45,646 nucleotides of DNA from Gammaproteobacteria bacterium (lineage in GTDB: Bacteria > Pseudomonadota > Gammaproteobacteria > Chromatiales > Chromatiaceae), in assembly GCA_020445335.1 (NCBI GenBank), contig JAGRGU010000044.1, positions 1-45,646 on the forward strand, in the 5' to 3' direction. The notes under the pieces are model-generated. The model searched no databases. It was given only the letters and a program-made list of their open reading frames with translations, and was not told where the DNA came from. The position numbers were made by a program, and so were the translations under genes. Shown in pieces: positions 1 through 9,415 of the stretch. How positions within the stretch are numbered: position 1 is the stretch's first letter; each line of letters starts with the position of its first letter.

Positions 1-1873
1 GACCTTCACCATCGCCAACGTGATCCAGCAGGTGCAGCGGCCGACCCTGCTGCTGGCGCACAACAAAACCCTGGCGGCGCAGCTCTACGGCGAGATGCGT
101 GAGTTCTTTCCGCACAACGCGGTGGAGTATTTCGTCTCCTACTACGACTACTATCAGCCGGAGGCCTATGTTCCATCCTCCGATACCTTCATCGAGAAGG
201 ATGCCTCCATCAACGAGCATATAGAGCAGATGCGGCTGTCGGCGACCAAGGCGCTGCTGGAGCGACCCGACACCATCATCGTGGCAACCGTCTCCTGCAT
301 CTACGGTCTGGGAGATCCGCGCTTCTATCTCAGCATGGTGCTGCATCTGGTACGCGGCGACACGGTGGATCATCGCGCCATCCTGCGGCGTCTGGCCGAA
401 TTGCAGTACACGCGCAACGAGACCGAACTGCACCGCGCCAGCTACCGCGTGCGCGGCGAGGTGATCGATATCTTCCCGGCCGAATCGGAGCGGGAGGCGG
501 TGCGGGTGGAGCTGTTCGACGACGAGATCGAGTCAATCTCTCTGTTCGATCCGTTGACCGGTGCGCTGCAGCGCAGGGTTCCGCGCTACACCGTCTATCC
601 CAAGTCCCACTATGTCACGCCGCGGGAGAAGCTGCTGGAGGCCGTCGACGGCATCAAGCTGGAGCTGGCCGATCGGCTGCAGCAGCTGCGCGACAACGAC
701 AAACTGGTGGAGGCGCAACGGCTCGAACAGCGCACCCGGTTCGACGTCGAGATGATTCTGGAGCTCGGCTACTGCTCGGGAATCGAGAACTACTCCCGCT
801 ACCTCTCCGGCCGGACCGCCGGCGAGCCGCCGCCGACGCTGTTCGACTATCTTCCCGGCGACGCGTTGCTGGTTGTGGATGAGAGCCATGTCTCCATCCC
901 GCAGGTGGGTGGGATGTACCGCGGCGACCGCTCGCGCAAGGAGACGTTGGTGGAGTACGGGTTCCGCCTTCCGTCGGCGCTCGACAACCGTCCGCTGCGG
1001 TTCGAGGAGTTCGAGGCGCGGGCGCCACAAACCATCTACGTCTCGGCGACGCCGCGCGACTACGAGACCGAACGCTCAGGCGCGATCGTCGAACAGGTGG
1101 TACGGCCGACGGGGCTGGTCGATCCCGAGCTCGAAGTGCGCCCGGTCGCCAGCCAGGTGGATGACCTGCTGTCGGAGATCGGCCTGCGGGTGGAGCGCCG
1201 GGAGCGGGTGCTGGTGACCACGCTGACCAAACGCATGGCGGAGGATCTGACCGACTACCTGGGCGAGCACGGGGTGCGCGTGCGCTACCTGCACTCGGAC
1301 ATCGATACCGTCGAGCGGGTCGAGATCATCCGTGATCTGCGCCTCGGTAAGTTCGACGTGCTGGTTGGCATCAATCTTCTGCGTGAGGGGCTGGATATGC
1401 CCGAGGTGTCGCTGGTGGCGATTCTGGATGCCGACAAGGAGGGGTTCCTGCGCTCCGAGGGGTCGCTGATCCAGACCATCGGCCGGGCCGCGCGCAATGC
1501 CAGCGGCAAAGCGATACTCTACGCCGACAAAATCACCGGATCGATGCGGCGCGCGATCGACGAGACCGAACGCAGGCGTGCAAAGCAGATCGCCTACAAC
1601 GAGGAACACGGCATCACGCCGACGACCATTCGCAAGGCGGTCGCTGATATCATGGAGGGCGCACGCAGCGGCGCGCCCATGTCGCCACGCGCCTACGCGA
1701 AGGTGGCGGAAACCGAGGCCGAGTACGCGGCGATGTCGCCACAGCAGATGGCAAAACGGATCAAGGCGCTGGAGAAGCAGATGTACCAACATGCGCAGGA
1801 ACTCGAATTCGAGCAGGCCGCGCAGGTGCGCGATCAGATAAAACAGCTGCAGTCGCTCGGTGTACTCGCCTGA
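1..1873 (+). CDS. uvrB: UvrB, excinuclease ABC subunit B (5' end cut off)
   Basis: Damage-recognition helicase of nucleotide excision repair, which receives DNA from UvrA and recruits UvrC. The reading frame is open from base 2 and the first visible residues (TFTIANVIQ) follow directly on the Walker A lysine of UvrB, so about 50 N-terminal residues including the P-loop lie outside the window. Visible hallmarks are the beta-hairpin region with [17 protein letters not shown], the DESH Walker B (around base 880), the helicase motifs [18 protein letters not shown] and QTIGRAARN, and a C-terminal UVR motif (about 1738-1855) that contacts UvrC. About 623 residues remain of the usual 670. The stop is TGA at 1871. 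No partner uvr gene is in the window. Confidence 0.97.
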   Translation, partial: TFTIANVIQQVQRPTLLLAHNKTLAAQLYGEMREFFPHNAVEYFVSYYDYYQPEAYVPSSDTFIEKDASINEHIEQMRLSATKALLERPDTIIVATVSCIYGLGDPRFYLSMVLHLVRGDTVDHRAILRRLAELQYTRNETELHRASYRVRGEVIDIFPAESEREAVRVELFDDEIESISLFDPLTGALQRRVPRYTVYPKSHYVTPREKLLEAVDGIKLELADRLQQLRDNDKLVEAQRLEQRTRFDVEMILELGYCSGIENYSRYLSGRTAGEPPPTLFDYLPGDALLVVDESHVSIPQVGGMYRGDRSRKETLVEYGFRLPSALDNRPLRFEEFEARAPQTIYVSATPRDYETERSGAIVEQVVRPTGLVDPELEVRPVASQVDDLLSEIGLRVERRERVLVTTLTKRMAEDLTDYLGEHGVRVRYLHSDIDTVERVEIIRDLRLGKFDVLVGINLLREGLDMPEVSLVAILDADKEGFLRSEGSLIQTIGRAARNASGKAILYADKITGSMRRAIDETERRRAKQIAYNEEHGITPTTIRKAVADIMEGARSGAPMSPRAYAKVAETEAEYAAMSPQQMAKRIKALEKQMYQHAQELEFEQAAQVRDQIKQLQSLGVLA

Positions 1874-2023
1874 GACCGGTCAGGTCATGGCGCGGTAACC
1901 TGTCGCTGTTAATTTTTTGCCGCTACACTTTTTACACCACCGAAGTGCATTCCGACGCTTTGCGGCCGGCTGCAGGTGGTGCCAAATCATATAAACCAGA
2001 GAATCAACCGGGATGATCGAAAG

Positions 2024-3094
2024 ATGAAATCGAAAGTGACGAAACTGGCCGGATTGCTGTTGGGGGTTGCTGCTGTCACCAGCCTGCAGGTGCAGGCGGA
2101 GACGCTACGCTTGCTGACCTGGGGAGGGTACGCGCCGCAGGAGGTGATCGAACTGTTCCAGCAGGAGACCGGCATCGAGGTCAAGGTGACCAAGTCCAAC
2201 AACGAGGACATGATCTCCAAACTGCGCGCCACCGGCGGAGCGGGCTTCGACCTGGCGCAGCCGAGTCAGGATCGTATCTCAAGCGCCCAGGCGGAGTTCA
2301 ATATCTACAGGCCGATCGATCTGGCCAGAATCAAATCGGACCTGTTCATTCCGTCGATGCTGGAGGCCACGGTCAAGAACACCTCGATCGGCGACAAAGT
2401 CTACGGCGTGCCACACGTCTGGGGAACCAGTGGCCTGGTGGTCAATCGCAAGGCCGCGCCCGATGTCCGTGACTATACGGACCTGTGCGACGATGCGCTT
2501 GCCGGGCGGGTCTCCTACCGCCTGAAACGTCCCACATTGATCGCTTTCGCCTTCGCGCTGGGGGAGGATCCTTTCGCGGCCTACGGCGATCGCGCACAGT
2601 ATGCCCGCATCCTCGAGAAGGTGTCGGCCAGGCTGACCGAGTGCAAGCCCAACGTCAAGAAGTACTGGAGTGGCAGCGACGATCTGTTGAACCTGATCCG
2701 TTCGGGTGAAGTGGTTGCCGCCATGGCCTGGGATGCGGGCGGCTGGAAACTGAACAAAGAGGATCCCGATACCACCTTTGTGGCGCCGAAATCGGGTGCG
2801 CTGGGGTGGATCGATACCTTTGCGCTGCCACGCAAGAGCAAGGCCGAGGATGCCGCGTACCAATGGATCAACTTCGTCATGCGGCCGGATATAGCTGCGA
2901 AAATAACCGCTGAATCGAGCTATTTCACCGCCTCCAAAGGCGCATCGGCACTGGTCGAGAAGGAGCAGACCAGGCGCTTCGAGGAGAGTTTCCCGCAAGC
3001 CGCGATCGACAATATCAAATGGTATCCGCCGGTACCGGCCGGATTGGAAGAGATGGAAGGGAAAGTGCTCGACCGCATCAAGGCCCATCGCTGA
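2024..3094 (+). CDS. Periplasmic polyamine-type solute-binding protein (PotD/PotF family)
   Basis: Probable periplasmic binding protein that delivers spermidine, putrescine or a related cation to the ABC importer encoded just downstream. From ATG 2024 the product is 356 residues with a typical signal peptide: basic MKSKVTK, a hydrophobic stretch, and a probable cut after VQA at residue 25. The mature start ETLRLLTWGGYAPQEVIELF is typical of the PotD/PotF/SBP_bac family. An upstream in-frame GTG at 1976 would add 16 residues before the signal peptide and is unlikely. The gene leads an operon with potA-, potB- and potC-like genes. The exact ligand cannot be read from the sequence. Confidence 0.88.
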   Translation: MKSKVTKLAGLLLGVAAVTSLQVQAETLRLLTWGGYAPQEVIELFQQETGIEVKVTKSNNEDMISKLRATGGAGFDLAQPSQDRISSAQAEFNIYRPIDLARIKSDLFIPSMLEATVKNTSIGDKVYGVPHVWGTSGLVVNRKAAPDVRDYTDLCDDALAGRVSYRLKRPTLIAFAFALGEDPFAAYGDRAQYARILEKVSARLTECKPNVKKYWSGSDDLLNLIRSGEVVAAMAWDAGGWKLNKEDPDTTFVAPKSGALGWIDTFALPRKSKAEDAAYQWINFVMRPDIAAKITAESSYFTASKGASALVEKEQTRRFEESFPQAAIDNIKWYPPVPAGLEEMEGKVLDRIKAHR

Positions 3095-3126
3095 TAGCTT
3101 TGGCACTCAAGCCGAAGCTGCAACTC

Positions 3127-3158
3127 CGACCACGACCGTACGCTTCCGGTCGTGGTCG
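3127..3158 (+). other. Intercistronic hairpin between binding protein and ATPase genes
   Basis: A perfect 12-base stem (CGACCACGACCG at 3127-3138 pairing with 3147-3158) with an 8-base loop lies in the 96-base gap after the binding-protein gene. There is no T-run, so it is not a classic terminator. Such hairpins after binding-protein genes in ABC operons often protect the upstream mRNA and lower downstream expression, as in malE-malF; that role is inferred here. Confidence 0.75.
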
Positions 3159-3190
3159 AGCACTTACACCAACGCACCAGCCGCAGTAAG

Positions 3191-4291
3191 ATGCCAGTTC
3201 TTGAGTGCGCCAGCCTGACCAAACGGTTCGCCGATTTCACCGCTGTCGACAATGTTTCGATGGCGGTGGAGCAGGGGAGCTTCTACTCGATACTCGGCCC
3301 TTCCGGCTGCGGCAAGACGACACTGATGCGCATGCTGGCGGGTTTCGAGCGTCAGGATAGCGGAAATATCAGGATAGAGGGGAAATCGATGACCGGTGTC
3401 GCGCCCAACAGGCGGCCGGTCAACATGGTCTTCCAGCATCTGGCGCTGTTTCCCAATATGAGTGTGGCAGGCAATATCGCCTACGGTCTGAAGCGCCGCA
3501 ACACGCCGTCGGCGGAGCGTGAACGCAGGGTCGGGGAGGTGCTGGAGCGAGTCGGTCTGGCCGGCTCCGGCAACAAGCGCATCGAGCAGCTCTCCGGCGG
3601 TCAACAGCAGCGGGTCGCGATCGCCCGCTGCCTGGTGCTCAATCCGCAGGTGCTGCTGCTCGACGAGCCGCTGGGCGCGCTCGACCTGAAACTGCGCGAG
3701 CACATGAAGATCGAACTGAAAAGGCTGCAGTCGGCTTTCGGTACCACCTTCATCTACATCACGCACGATCAGTCTGAAGCGCTGGTGATGTCGGACCGGG
3801 TCGCGGTCATGAATCATGGAAGATTCGAACAGGTGGGGAGTCCGCAGGATCTCTATTATCGCCCCGGGAGCGCCTTCGTTGCCGGTTTTGTAGGCGACAA
3901 CAATCGTTGGCAGGGCGTTATCGAACAGCGTGTGGGGGCGAAGGTCCGCGTACGGACCGAGCAGGGGCTGCCGGTCGAGGCGCAGGCTGCGGCGGGATTC
4001 CAGGGCGGTGTCGGCGATGCGGTTGAGCTGTTCGTACGTCCGGAGGCGATCAGGGTGCAGTTGCAGGATGGCGGCGGCGAAGCCGAAAACCGGCTGCAGG
4101 CGCGGGTTATCGAGATCGTATTCGACGGCGCGCGTAGCCGCTTGCAGCTTCGCCAGGCGGATTCGGCGCAGGAGATCCTGGTCAATCTGCCGCATACGCC
4201 GGAGTTCGCCACCCTGGGGCCGGGAGATCGGCTCTATCTCAGCTGGCATGCACATCAATGCAGTCTTTTCACCGTCGGTGCCGGTCGATGA
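3191..4291 (+). CDS. ABC transporter ATP-binding protein, polyamine type (PotA-like)
   Basis: ATPase subunit that should power the polyamine-type importer at the inner face of the membrane. From ATG 3191 it is 366 residues, the usual PotA length. Walker A GPSGCGKT is at residues 36-43, the signature LSGGQQQR at about 133-140, Walker B LLLDEP near 157-162, and an H-loop histidine in ITHDQ. The C-terminal third fits a TOBE regulatory/substrate domain. An in-frame start at 3152 exists but adds residues outside the family pattern and falls within the preceding hairpin. Its stop overlaps the next start as ATGA at 4288-4291, which suggests translational coupling. Confidence 0.93.
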   Translation: MPVLECASLTKRFADFTAVDNVSMAVEQGSFYSILGPSGCGKTTLMRMLAGFERQDSGNIRIEGKSMTGVAPNRRPVNMVFQHLALFPNMSVAGNIAYGLKRRNTPSAERERRVGEVLERVGLAGSGNKRIEQLSGGQQQRVAIARCLVLNPQVLLLDEPLGALDLKLREHMKIELKRLQSAFGTTFIYITHDQSEALVMSDRVAVMNHGRFEQVGSPQDLYYRPGSAFVAGFVGDNNRWQGVIEQRVGAKVRVRTEQGLPVEAQAAAGFQGGVGDAVELFVRPEAIRVQLQDGGGEAENRLQARVIEIVFDGARSRLQLRQADSAQEILVNLPHTPEFATLGPGDRLYLSWHAHQCSLFTVGAGR

Positions 4292-5151
4292 AGCGATCGC
4301 AATTTGGGCTCGGCTTCTGGCTGCTGCTGGCGCCGCTGCTGCTTTGGCTGGTACTGCTGATCCTGCTGCCGCATGTCGATCTGTTGCTGATTTCGCTGCG
4401 TCTTCGCTCCGGTCCGGGGACATATCGTTTCAGCCTCCATCACTACGCCGAGTTTTTCACCGAACCGCTTTACTGGCGCACCTTTCTGCGCACCGCGATC
4501 ATGTCGCTGCTGGCCACCCTGCTGACGCTGCTGATAGCCTTTCCGCTCGCCTATTACATCGCCAAAATGATGCGGGGGCGGGCCAAACAGCTGCTCTTTC
4601 TGCTCTGTCTGATCCCCTTCTGGGTGAGCGAACTGGTGCGTACCTACGGCTGGATGATACTGTTGCGGGAGTCCGGAGTGGTGAGTGGACTGCTGCAGTG
4701 GAGCGGTCTGACCGGCGCCCCGTTGGAGATGCTCTACAACGACGCGGCGATCATGGTGGGGCTGGTCTACACCGCGATGCTGTTCATGGTCGTGCCATTG
4801 ATCACCACACTCGACAGTCTCGACGACTCGCTGATCGAAGCGGGCTATGATCTCGGTGGAAACGGCTGGAATCTGTTGTGGGAGGTGGTGGTACCGCACG
4901 CGATGCCGGGTATCGTCTCGGGCTGCATCGTCGTTTTCATGCTGACGCTGGGCAATTATCTGACACCGACGCTGCTCGGCGGCAAGGATAGCCTCTGGTT
5001 CACGGAGCAGATCTATACCCAGTTCATCACCCGCTTCAACTGGGAGCAGGGCTCGGCCTTCGGCATTCTGCTGTTGCTGCTCTCCTCACTGATGGTCTGG
5101 CTCGGCCTGCGCCTTAGCGGACAGTCGTTTACGCAGGTTATGGGCAGGTAG
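4288..5151 (+). CDS. ABC transporter permease, polyamine type (PotB-like)
   Basis: First inner-membrane permease of the importer. The 287-residue product has about six hydrophobic helices, the first right after MKRSQFGLG. The typical EAA loop that docks on the ATPase is visible as the stretch around EAGYDLGGNGWNLLWEVVVP. The ATG at 4288 overlaps the TGA of the ATPase gene by four bases and defines the start; an in-frame ATG at 4258 lies inside the ATPase gene. The stop is five bases before the next permease. Confidence 0.93.
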   Translation: MKRSQFGLGFWLLLAPLLLWLVLLILLPHVDLLLISLRLRSGPGTYRFSLHHYAEFFTEPLYWRTFLRTAIMSLLATLLTLLIAFPLAYYIAKMMRGRAKQLLFLLCLIPFWVSELVRTYGWMILLRESGVVSGLLQWSGLTGAPLEMLYNDAAIMVGLVYTAMLFMVVPLITTLDSLDDSLIEAGYDLGGNGWNLLWEVVVPHAMPGIVSGCIVVFMLTLGNYLTPTLLGGKDSLWFTEQIYTQFITRFNWEQGSAFGILLLLLSSLMVWLGLRLSGQSFTQVMGR

Positions 5152-5156
5152 CGTCG

Positions 5157-6008
5157 ATGCTCCCCTCGATACCTCAGAGCGCTTTCTTCCGCCGCGCCTA
5201 TCAGGGTTACGTACTGCTGTTCTTCATCTACCTGGCTACGCCGCTGCTTGTGGTTGCGCTATTCGCCTTTAACGATTCGCTCTTTCCGTCTCTGCCCTGG
5301 CGCGGCTGGACCCTCGACTGGTTCCTGGGTCGGGACGCGCCGGTTGTGGGACTGCTGCACGATCCCGATCTGTTGCGCAGCATCGGAATCAGCCTGTGGG
5401 TCGCCCTGTTCACCACATTTTTTTCGTTGGTGCTGGCGACCGGCAACGCTTTCCTCTTCGAACGACAGGACTTTCCAGGTAAGGGCCTGCTTTATATCCT
5501 GATGCTGACGCCGCTGGTGATACCCGGCGTGATTCTCGGTGTTTCGATTCTGATGCTCGGCAGCAGCGTGGCGAACGGGGTGGAGAACTGGAGCGGCTAT
5601 GGTATCGAATGGCTGCGCCCGGGCCTGGTGCTGGTTGTGATCGGTCAGTTTGCCTTCATCTCGACGATAGGCACACTGATCATCGCCGCACGGTTGCGCA
5701 AATTCGACACCTCGCTGGAAGAGGCGGCGATGAATCTCGGCGCCAGCCGCTTGCAGGCGGTCGCGACCGTCACCCTGCCTTTCCTGCGGCCGGCCCTGGT
5801 CGGTGCCGGTGTCGTAAGCTTCCTGATGTCATTCGAAAACTTCAATACCACGCTCATGCTGGTCGGTTCCGATGCGCCGCTGACGATCGCGATGTTCGAT
5901 CGGTTGCGGGAGGGTTCGACCCCCGTACTCAACGCGGTTTCGCTGCTGCTGATGCTGGGGTCCGGTCTGCTGGCACTGTTCAGTGTGATGGTGCAGCGTC
6001 AGCGCTGA
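5157..6008 (+). CDS. ABC transporter permease, polyamine type (PotC-like)
   Basis: Second permease of the importer, 283 residues with about six membrane helices. The EAA loop is present as EEAAMNLGASRLQAVATVTLP, followed by the helix motif LRPALVGAGVVSF. PotB- and PotC-type permeases pair as a heterodimer over two copies of the ATPase. The gene ends the operon and runs into a convergent gene only four bases further on, with no terminator hairpin visible in between. Confidence 0.93.
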   Translation: MLPSIPQSAFFRRAYQGYVLLFFIYLATPLLVVALFAFNDSLFPSLPWRGWTLDWFLGRDAPVVGLLHDPDLLRSIGISLWVALFTTFFSLVLATGNAFLFERQDFPGKGLLYILMLTPLVIPGVILGVSILMLGSSVANGVENWSGYGIEWLRPGLVLVVIGQFAFISTIGTLIIAARLRKFDTSLEEAAMNLGASRLQAVATVTLPFLRPALVGAGVVSFLMSFENFNTTLMLVGSDAPLTIAMFDRLREGSTPVLNAVSLLLMLGSGLLALFSVMVQRQR

Positions 6009-6012
6009 GCTT

Positions 6013-6756
6013 TCAGTGTCGCAGCAGTGCCCGTGTAAGGCTCTCGGCGTCATTGGTCTCCACCAGCACGATACCAGCCGCAGCGTAGGCCAGTGCCAGC
6101 GCCGCATCGTCGACAGTGTAAACCACCCAACGCCAGGGGCCGGGCCAGCGTGGCGATGCCGGTTTGAGTAGTTGACGGCTGGCGATGATCAAGTTGGGTG
6201 TCAATTCGCGTGCCCGTGCCTGCTCGGCTTGGCTACAGTTCCTCACGATCCAACCCAGGCGGTAACCGCAGCGCCGGCTTTTGAGTTCGGTCAGGGTCGG
6301 GAGATGGAAGGAGATGATCGTGCAGCGTGCCCGCAACGGATCCAGCTGCGGCAGCGTTCTGTCGATGATGGTGTCGATCCCGAAATGCTGCAGCGACTCC
6401 GTTTTCAGTTCGACCAGCAGCTGACACTGCGGGTATTTTAGCGCCAGCCGGACCAACTCGCCCAGCGTGGCGATGCGGGTACCGTGAAAACGGTCGCCGA
6501 AACGCTCGCGCTGTCCGAGGTCGAACGCTTTTAGTTGTTCCAGGGAGAGGTCGAACAGCGATTGTTCGATGCCGCCGATGCGCCTCAGGTCGCTATCATG
6601 AGAGAGCACCAGCGCGCCGTCACGGGTGGCCTGGAGGTCGAACTCGACGTAAGGTACGCACGACCGCATTGCAGCCTCCAGGCCGATCAGGCTGTTTTCT
6701 GGAAAGCGCTCCGGAATACCCCGGTGCGCAACCAGCTGCAGGCTCTCTGTACTCAT
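6013..6756 (-). CDS. Glycerophosphodiester phosphodiesterase (GDPD family)
   Basis: Hydrolyses glycerophosphodiesters to glycerol-3-phosphate and an alcohol. The 247-residue protein fits the short cytoplasmic UgpQ-like class, with no signal peptide. N-terminal AHRGIPERFPENSL carries the catalytic His-Arg and metal-binding Glu-Asn; VEFDLQATRDGALVLSHD carries the second acidic pair and catalytic His. The ATG at 6756 is preceded by GAGACGAG at a suitable distance; a TTG at 6780 is in frame but less likely. It is convergent with the polyamine-type operon. Confidence 0.9.
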   Translation of the reverse strand: MSTESLQLVAHRGIPERFPENSLIGLEAAMRSCVPYVEFDLQATRDGALVLSHDSDLRRIGGIEQSLFDLSLEQLKAFDLGQRERFGDRFHGTRIATLGELVRLALKYPQCQLLVELKTESLQHFGIDTIIDRTLPQLDPLRARCTIISFHLPTLTELKSRRCGYRLGWIVRNCSQAEQARARELTPNLIIASRQLLKPASPRWPGPWRWVVYTVDDAALALAYAAAGIVLVETNDAESLTRALLRH

Positions 6757-7042
6757 CGGTTTGCGCTCGTCTCGACGCAACTGTGGTGACTGGTTTCACG
6801 CCGTTGGCGGGCGCCCGGGCCAGCCGGAGATTTATTCCTTACAGTGGTGTATCATGGCCACCGCGACGTCGAAATGCCAGTCGGATGAGAACGCTGATGG
6901 AACAATTGAATTGCGGTGCAGGAAGCCACCGACCGATGCGGCAGGCATCCCCATAGTGGGATTCGAAGGTTGCCGCATTTCGCGAATAGTATGAACGATA
7001 TAACCATCCGTTCTGTTAAACCGGACCAGGGGAACAGGCTGA

Positions 7043-7759
7043 ATGCACAAAATCATGGTGCTCAACGCCAAGGGTGGATGTGGCAAGACGACGATTGCCA
7101 CTACACTGGCCTGCTACTTCGCTTCTCACGGCTACAACACGGCGCTGATGGACTATGATCCGCAGCAGTCCAGCAACCGCTGGTTGAATATCCGTTCTGA
7201 AGAGCAGCCACGGATTAAGGCGATAGACGCGGTGCGTCAGCAGAGTGGCGTTACGCGCTCGTATCAGCTCTACAGCGGTAACGAAACGGAGATCGTCATT
7301 ATCGACACCCCCGCCGGTGTCACCGGTGGCAAGCTGGTGGATCTCTACCACAAAGCCGATTCGATCCTGATTCCGGTGATGCCCTCCATCATCGATCTGC
7401 AGGCGATGCAGATATTCCTGCAGGAGCTTGGCCGGCTCTTCAGGCAGGGGCGGGACAAGAAACATGTCGGCGTCATCGCCAACCGCGTGCGCATGCGCGG
7501 CAAGTCCTACCACGCGATCGAGTCGCTGATGCAGGAGGCCGGGCTGCCTCTTGTTGCGGTGCTGCGCGATACGCAGAACTACTCGCTGGCCATGGAAGCC
7601 GGGTTGGGCGTGTGCGAACTCAGGCCTGGTGTTTCGGCCAAGGACCGCCGGCACTGGGAGCCCATTCTTGATTGGCTGTTCCAGGTGTTGCCGAACAAGC
7701 GGCGTGCATTGGAGTTGACCTCGCCACCGCGTGGCAGCTGGCCTTCCGCAGTCGCCTGA
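7043..7759 (+). CDS. Orphan ParA/MinD-type ATPase
   Basis: P-loop ATPase of the ParA superfamily, 238 residues. It has the deviant Walker A KGGCGKTT (residues 10-17), a ParA-like LMDYDPQQS motif and IIDTPAG as Walker B. ParA proteins position DNA or large cell assemblies by ATP-dependent binding to the nucleoid. No parB, parS-like repeat, minE or carboxysome gene is nearby, so its cargo is unknown. It lies between the GDPD gene and sat, on the sat strand but 413 bases upstream. Likely start ATG 7043 after GGGGAACAGG; an ATG four codons in is possible. Confidence 0.85.
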   Translation: MHKIMVLNAKGGCGKTTIATTLACYFASHGYNTALMDYDPQQSSNRWLNIRSEEQPRIKAIDAVRQQSGVTRSYQLYSGNETEIVIIDTPAGVTGGKLVDLYHKADSILIPVMPSIIDLQAMQIFLQELGRLFRQGRDKKHVGVIANRVRMRGKSYHAIESLMQEAGLPLVAVLRDTQNYSLAMEAGLGVCELRPGVSAKDRRHWEPILDWLFQVLPNKRRALELTSPPRGSWPSAVA

Positions 7760-8172
7760 GCGCGCTGCGGCAGCGCGTGCCGCTGCCCGTTCCATTCGCT
7801 TCCTGTCGTGACCTTCCAAGCGCCATAGAGCGCTTCCAATTGAAGATTAAAATCTTTAATTATCAATATATTCAAAGATCATTCTGATAAATCTTTCAGG
7901 TATTTGTTCCGCCACAATATTTACTGCCCATATAAATAGAAGTTTGGCATCGCCGCGACCTGATTGTGTTAGGGTAATTGCCGCTTAAACGTTGGGGGAG
8001 TCCTGCCAGCATTTTCCCTGCTGTGATCCTGGCGCAGGGTGGCCGCCCGGGATTCCAAGCGCATCGCTCAACGGCGAACTCTCAACGGTAAGGATTACCG
8101 GGCTACCGATGCATCAGCATGGTGCCTTGGCAGACGAATAAATTGGTTCAATAACTCAGGAGACGAAGTTAC
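7760..8172 (+). promoter_or_regulatory. Long intergenic leader region before sat
   Basis: This 413-base gap has no convincing gene. Its AT-rich middle (about 7840-7950) is probably where the sat promoter lies. It holds the inverted repeat ATTAAA (7846-7851) / TTTAAT (7855-7860). The downstream part, about 7980-8150, can fold: CCCTGC (8016-8021) pairs with GCAGGG (8034-8039). The ribosome binding site CAGGAGACG precedes sat. The promoter hexamers cannot be fixed by eye. Confidence 0.45.
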
Positions 8173-9360
8173 ATGATCAAACCTATCGGATCAGATGTAC
8201 TCCAGCCACTGTTTGTCTACGACACCGATGCGCACCAGCAGCTGAGACATGAAGCAGAGAGTCTGCCTTCAGTGGTGATCAGTTCGCAGGCGGCCGGCAA
8301 CGCAGTGATGATGGGCGGTGGATATTTCAGTCCGCTGAAGGGGTTTATGACCGTCGGCGACGCGATAGGCTGCGCCGAGAGCATGAAGATGTCGGACGGC
8401 AGCTTCTTCCCGGTGCCCGTGCTCTGCCTGCTGGAGAGCGTGGATGCGATCAAAGGCGAGAAACGCATCGCCCTGCGCGATCCCAACGTAGAGGGCAATC
8501 CGGTGCTGGCGGTGATGGACGTCGACGCCATCGAAGAGATCAGCGACGAACAGATGCAGCTGATGACCGAGCGTGTCTACGGCACCACCGATGAGGCCCA
8601 TCCGGGCGTCGCCACTTTCAATTCACAGGGGCGCTTCGCGCTCTCCGGTCCGATCAAGGTGCTCAGCTTCAGCTATTTTCAGACCGACTTTCCGGATACA
8701 TTCCGCACCGCGGTGGAGATCCGCAACGAAATCAAGGAGCACGGCTGGAACACCATCGTCTCTTTCCAGACACGTAACCCGATGCACCGCGCGCACGAAG
8801 AGCTGTGCAAGATGGCCATGGATGCGGTAAAAGCCGACGGCGTGGTGGTGCACATGCTGCTGGGAAAGCTGAAGCCCGGTGATATCCCCGCCCCGGTTCG
8901 CGATGCCGCGATTCGCAAGATGGCCGAGCTCTACTTTCCACCCAACTCGGTGATGGTCACAGGTTACGGCTTCGACATGCTCTACGCAGGACCGCGCGAA
9001 GCAGTGCTGCATGCCTATTTCCGCCAGAACATGGGTAGCACGCATTTTATCATCGGACGCGATCACGCAGGTGTGGGCGACTACTATGGTGCCTTCGATG
9101 CGCAGACGATTTTCGATGACGAGGTACCGGAAGGCGCCCTGGATATCGAGATTTTCCGCGCCGACCATACCGCCTACTCCAAGAAGTTGAACAAGGTGGT
9201 GATGATGCGCGATGCGCCGGATCACGCCAAAGAGGATTTCGTGCTGCTCTCGGGTACGAAGGTGCGTGAAATGCTGGGTAACGGCATCGCTCCGCCGCCG
9301 GAGTTTTCGCGCCCCGAAGTCGCCGATATTCTGATGGCCTATTACCAGACCCAGAATTAG
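8173..9360 (+). CDS. sat: ATP sulfurylase (sulfate adenylyltransferase), dissimilatory/homomeric type
   Basis: Interconverts ATP plus sulfate with APS plus pyrophosphate. In sulfur oxidisers the reverse direction makes ATP from APS at the end of the reverse Dsr/Apr pathway; that direction is inferred from the organism type. The 395-residue protein is full length for the single-chain Sat family. Nucleotide-binding motifs are QTRN (residues 199-202), HRAH (205-208) and GRDHAG (295-300). There is no fused APS kinase. It has a good ribosome binding site, stands as a single gene, and ends at a strong terminator. No aprAB or dsr core genes are in the window. Confidence 0.96.
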   Translation: MIKPIGSDVLQPLFVYDTDAHQQLRHEAESLPSVVISSQAAGNAVMMGGGYFSPLKGFMTVGDAIGCAESMKMSDGSFFPVPVLCLLESVDAIKGEKRIALRDPNVEGNPVLAVMDVDAIEEISDEQMQLMTERVYGTTDEAHPGVATFNSQGRFALSGPIKVLSFSYFQTDFPDTFRTAVEIRNEIKEHGWNTIVSFQTRNPMHRAHEELCKMAMDAVKADGVVVHMLLGKLKPGDIPAPVRDAAIRKMAELYFPPNSVMVTGYGFDMLYAGPREAVLHAYFRQNMGSTHFIIGRDHAGVGDYYGAFDAQTIFDDEVPEGALDIEIFRADHTAYSKKLNKVVMMRDAPDHAKEDFVLLSGTKVREMLGNGIAPPPEFSRPEVADILMAYYQTQN

Positions 9361-9376
9361 TCGAGCCCTGAAGAGG

Positions 9377-9415
9377 AAGGCCGAAGCCGGCGACTTTCCG
9401 GCTTCGGCCTTTTTT
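9377..9415 (+). terminator. Rho-independent terminator of sat
   Basis: A perfect 14-base stem (AAGGCCGAAGCCGG at 9377-9390 with 9398-9411), a 7-base loop, then T-residues to 9415. The T-run contains the stop codon of the convergent pentapeptide gene. Read on the other strand the upstream end is purine-rich rather than a clean T-run, so it mainly serves sat. Confidence 0.92.
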
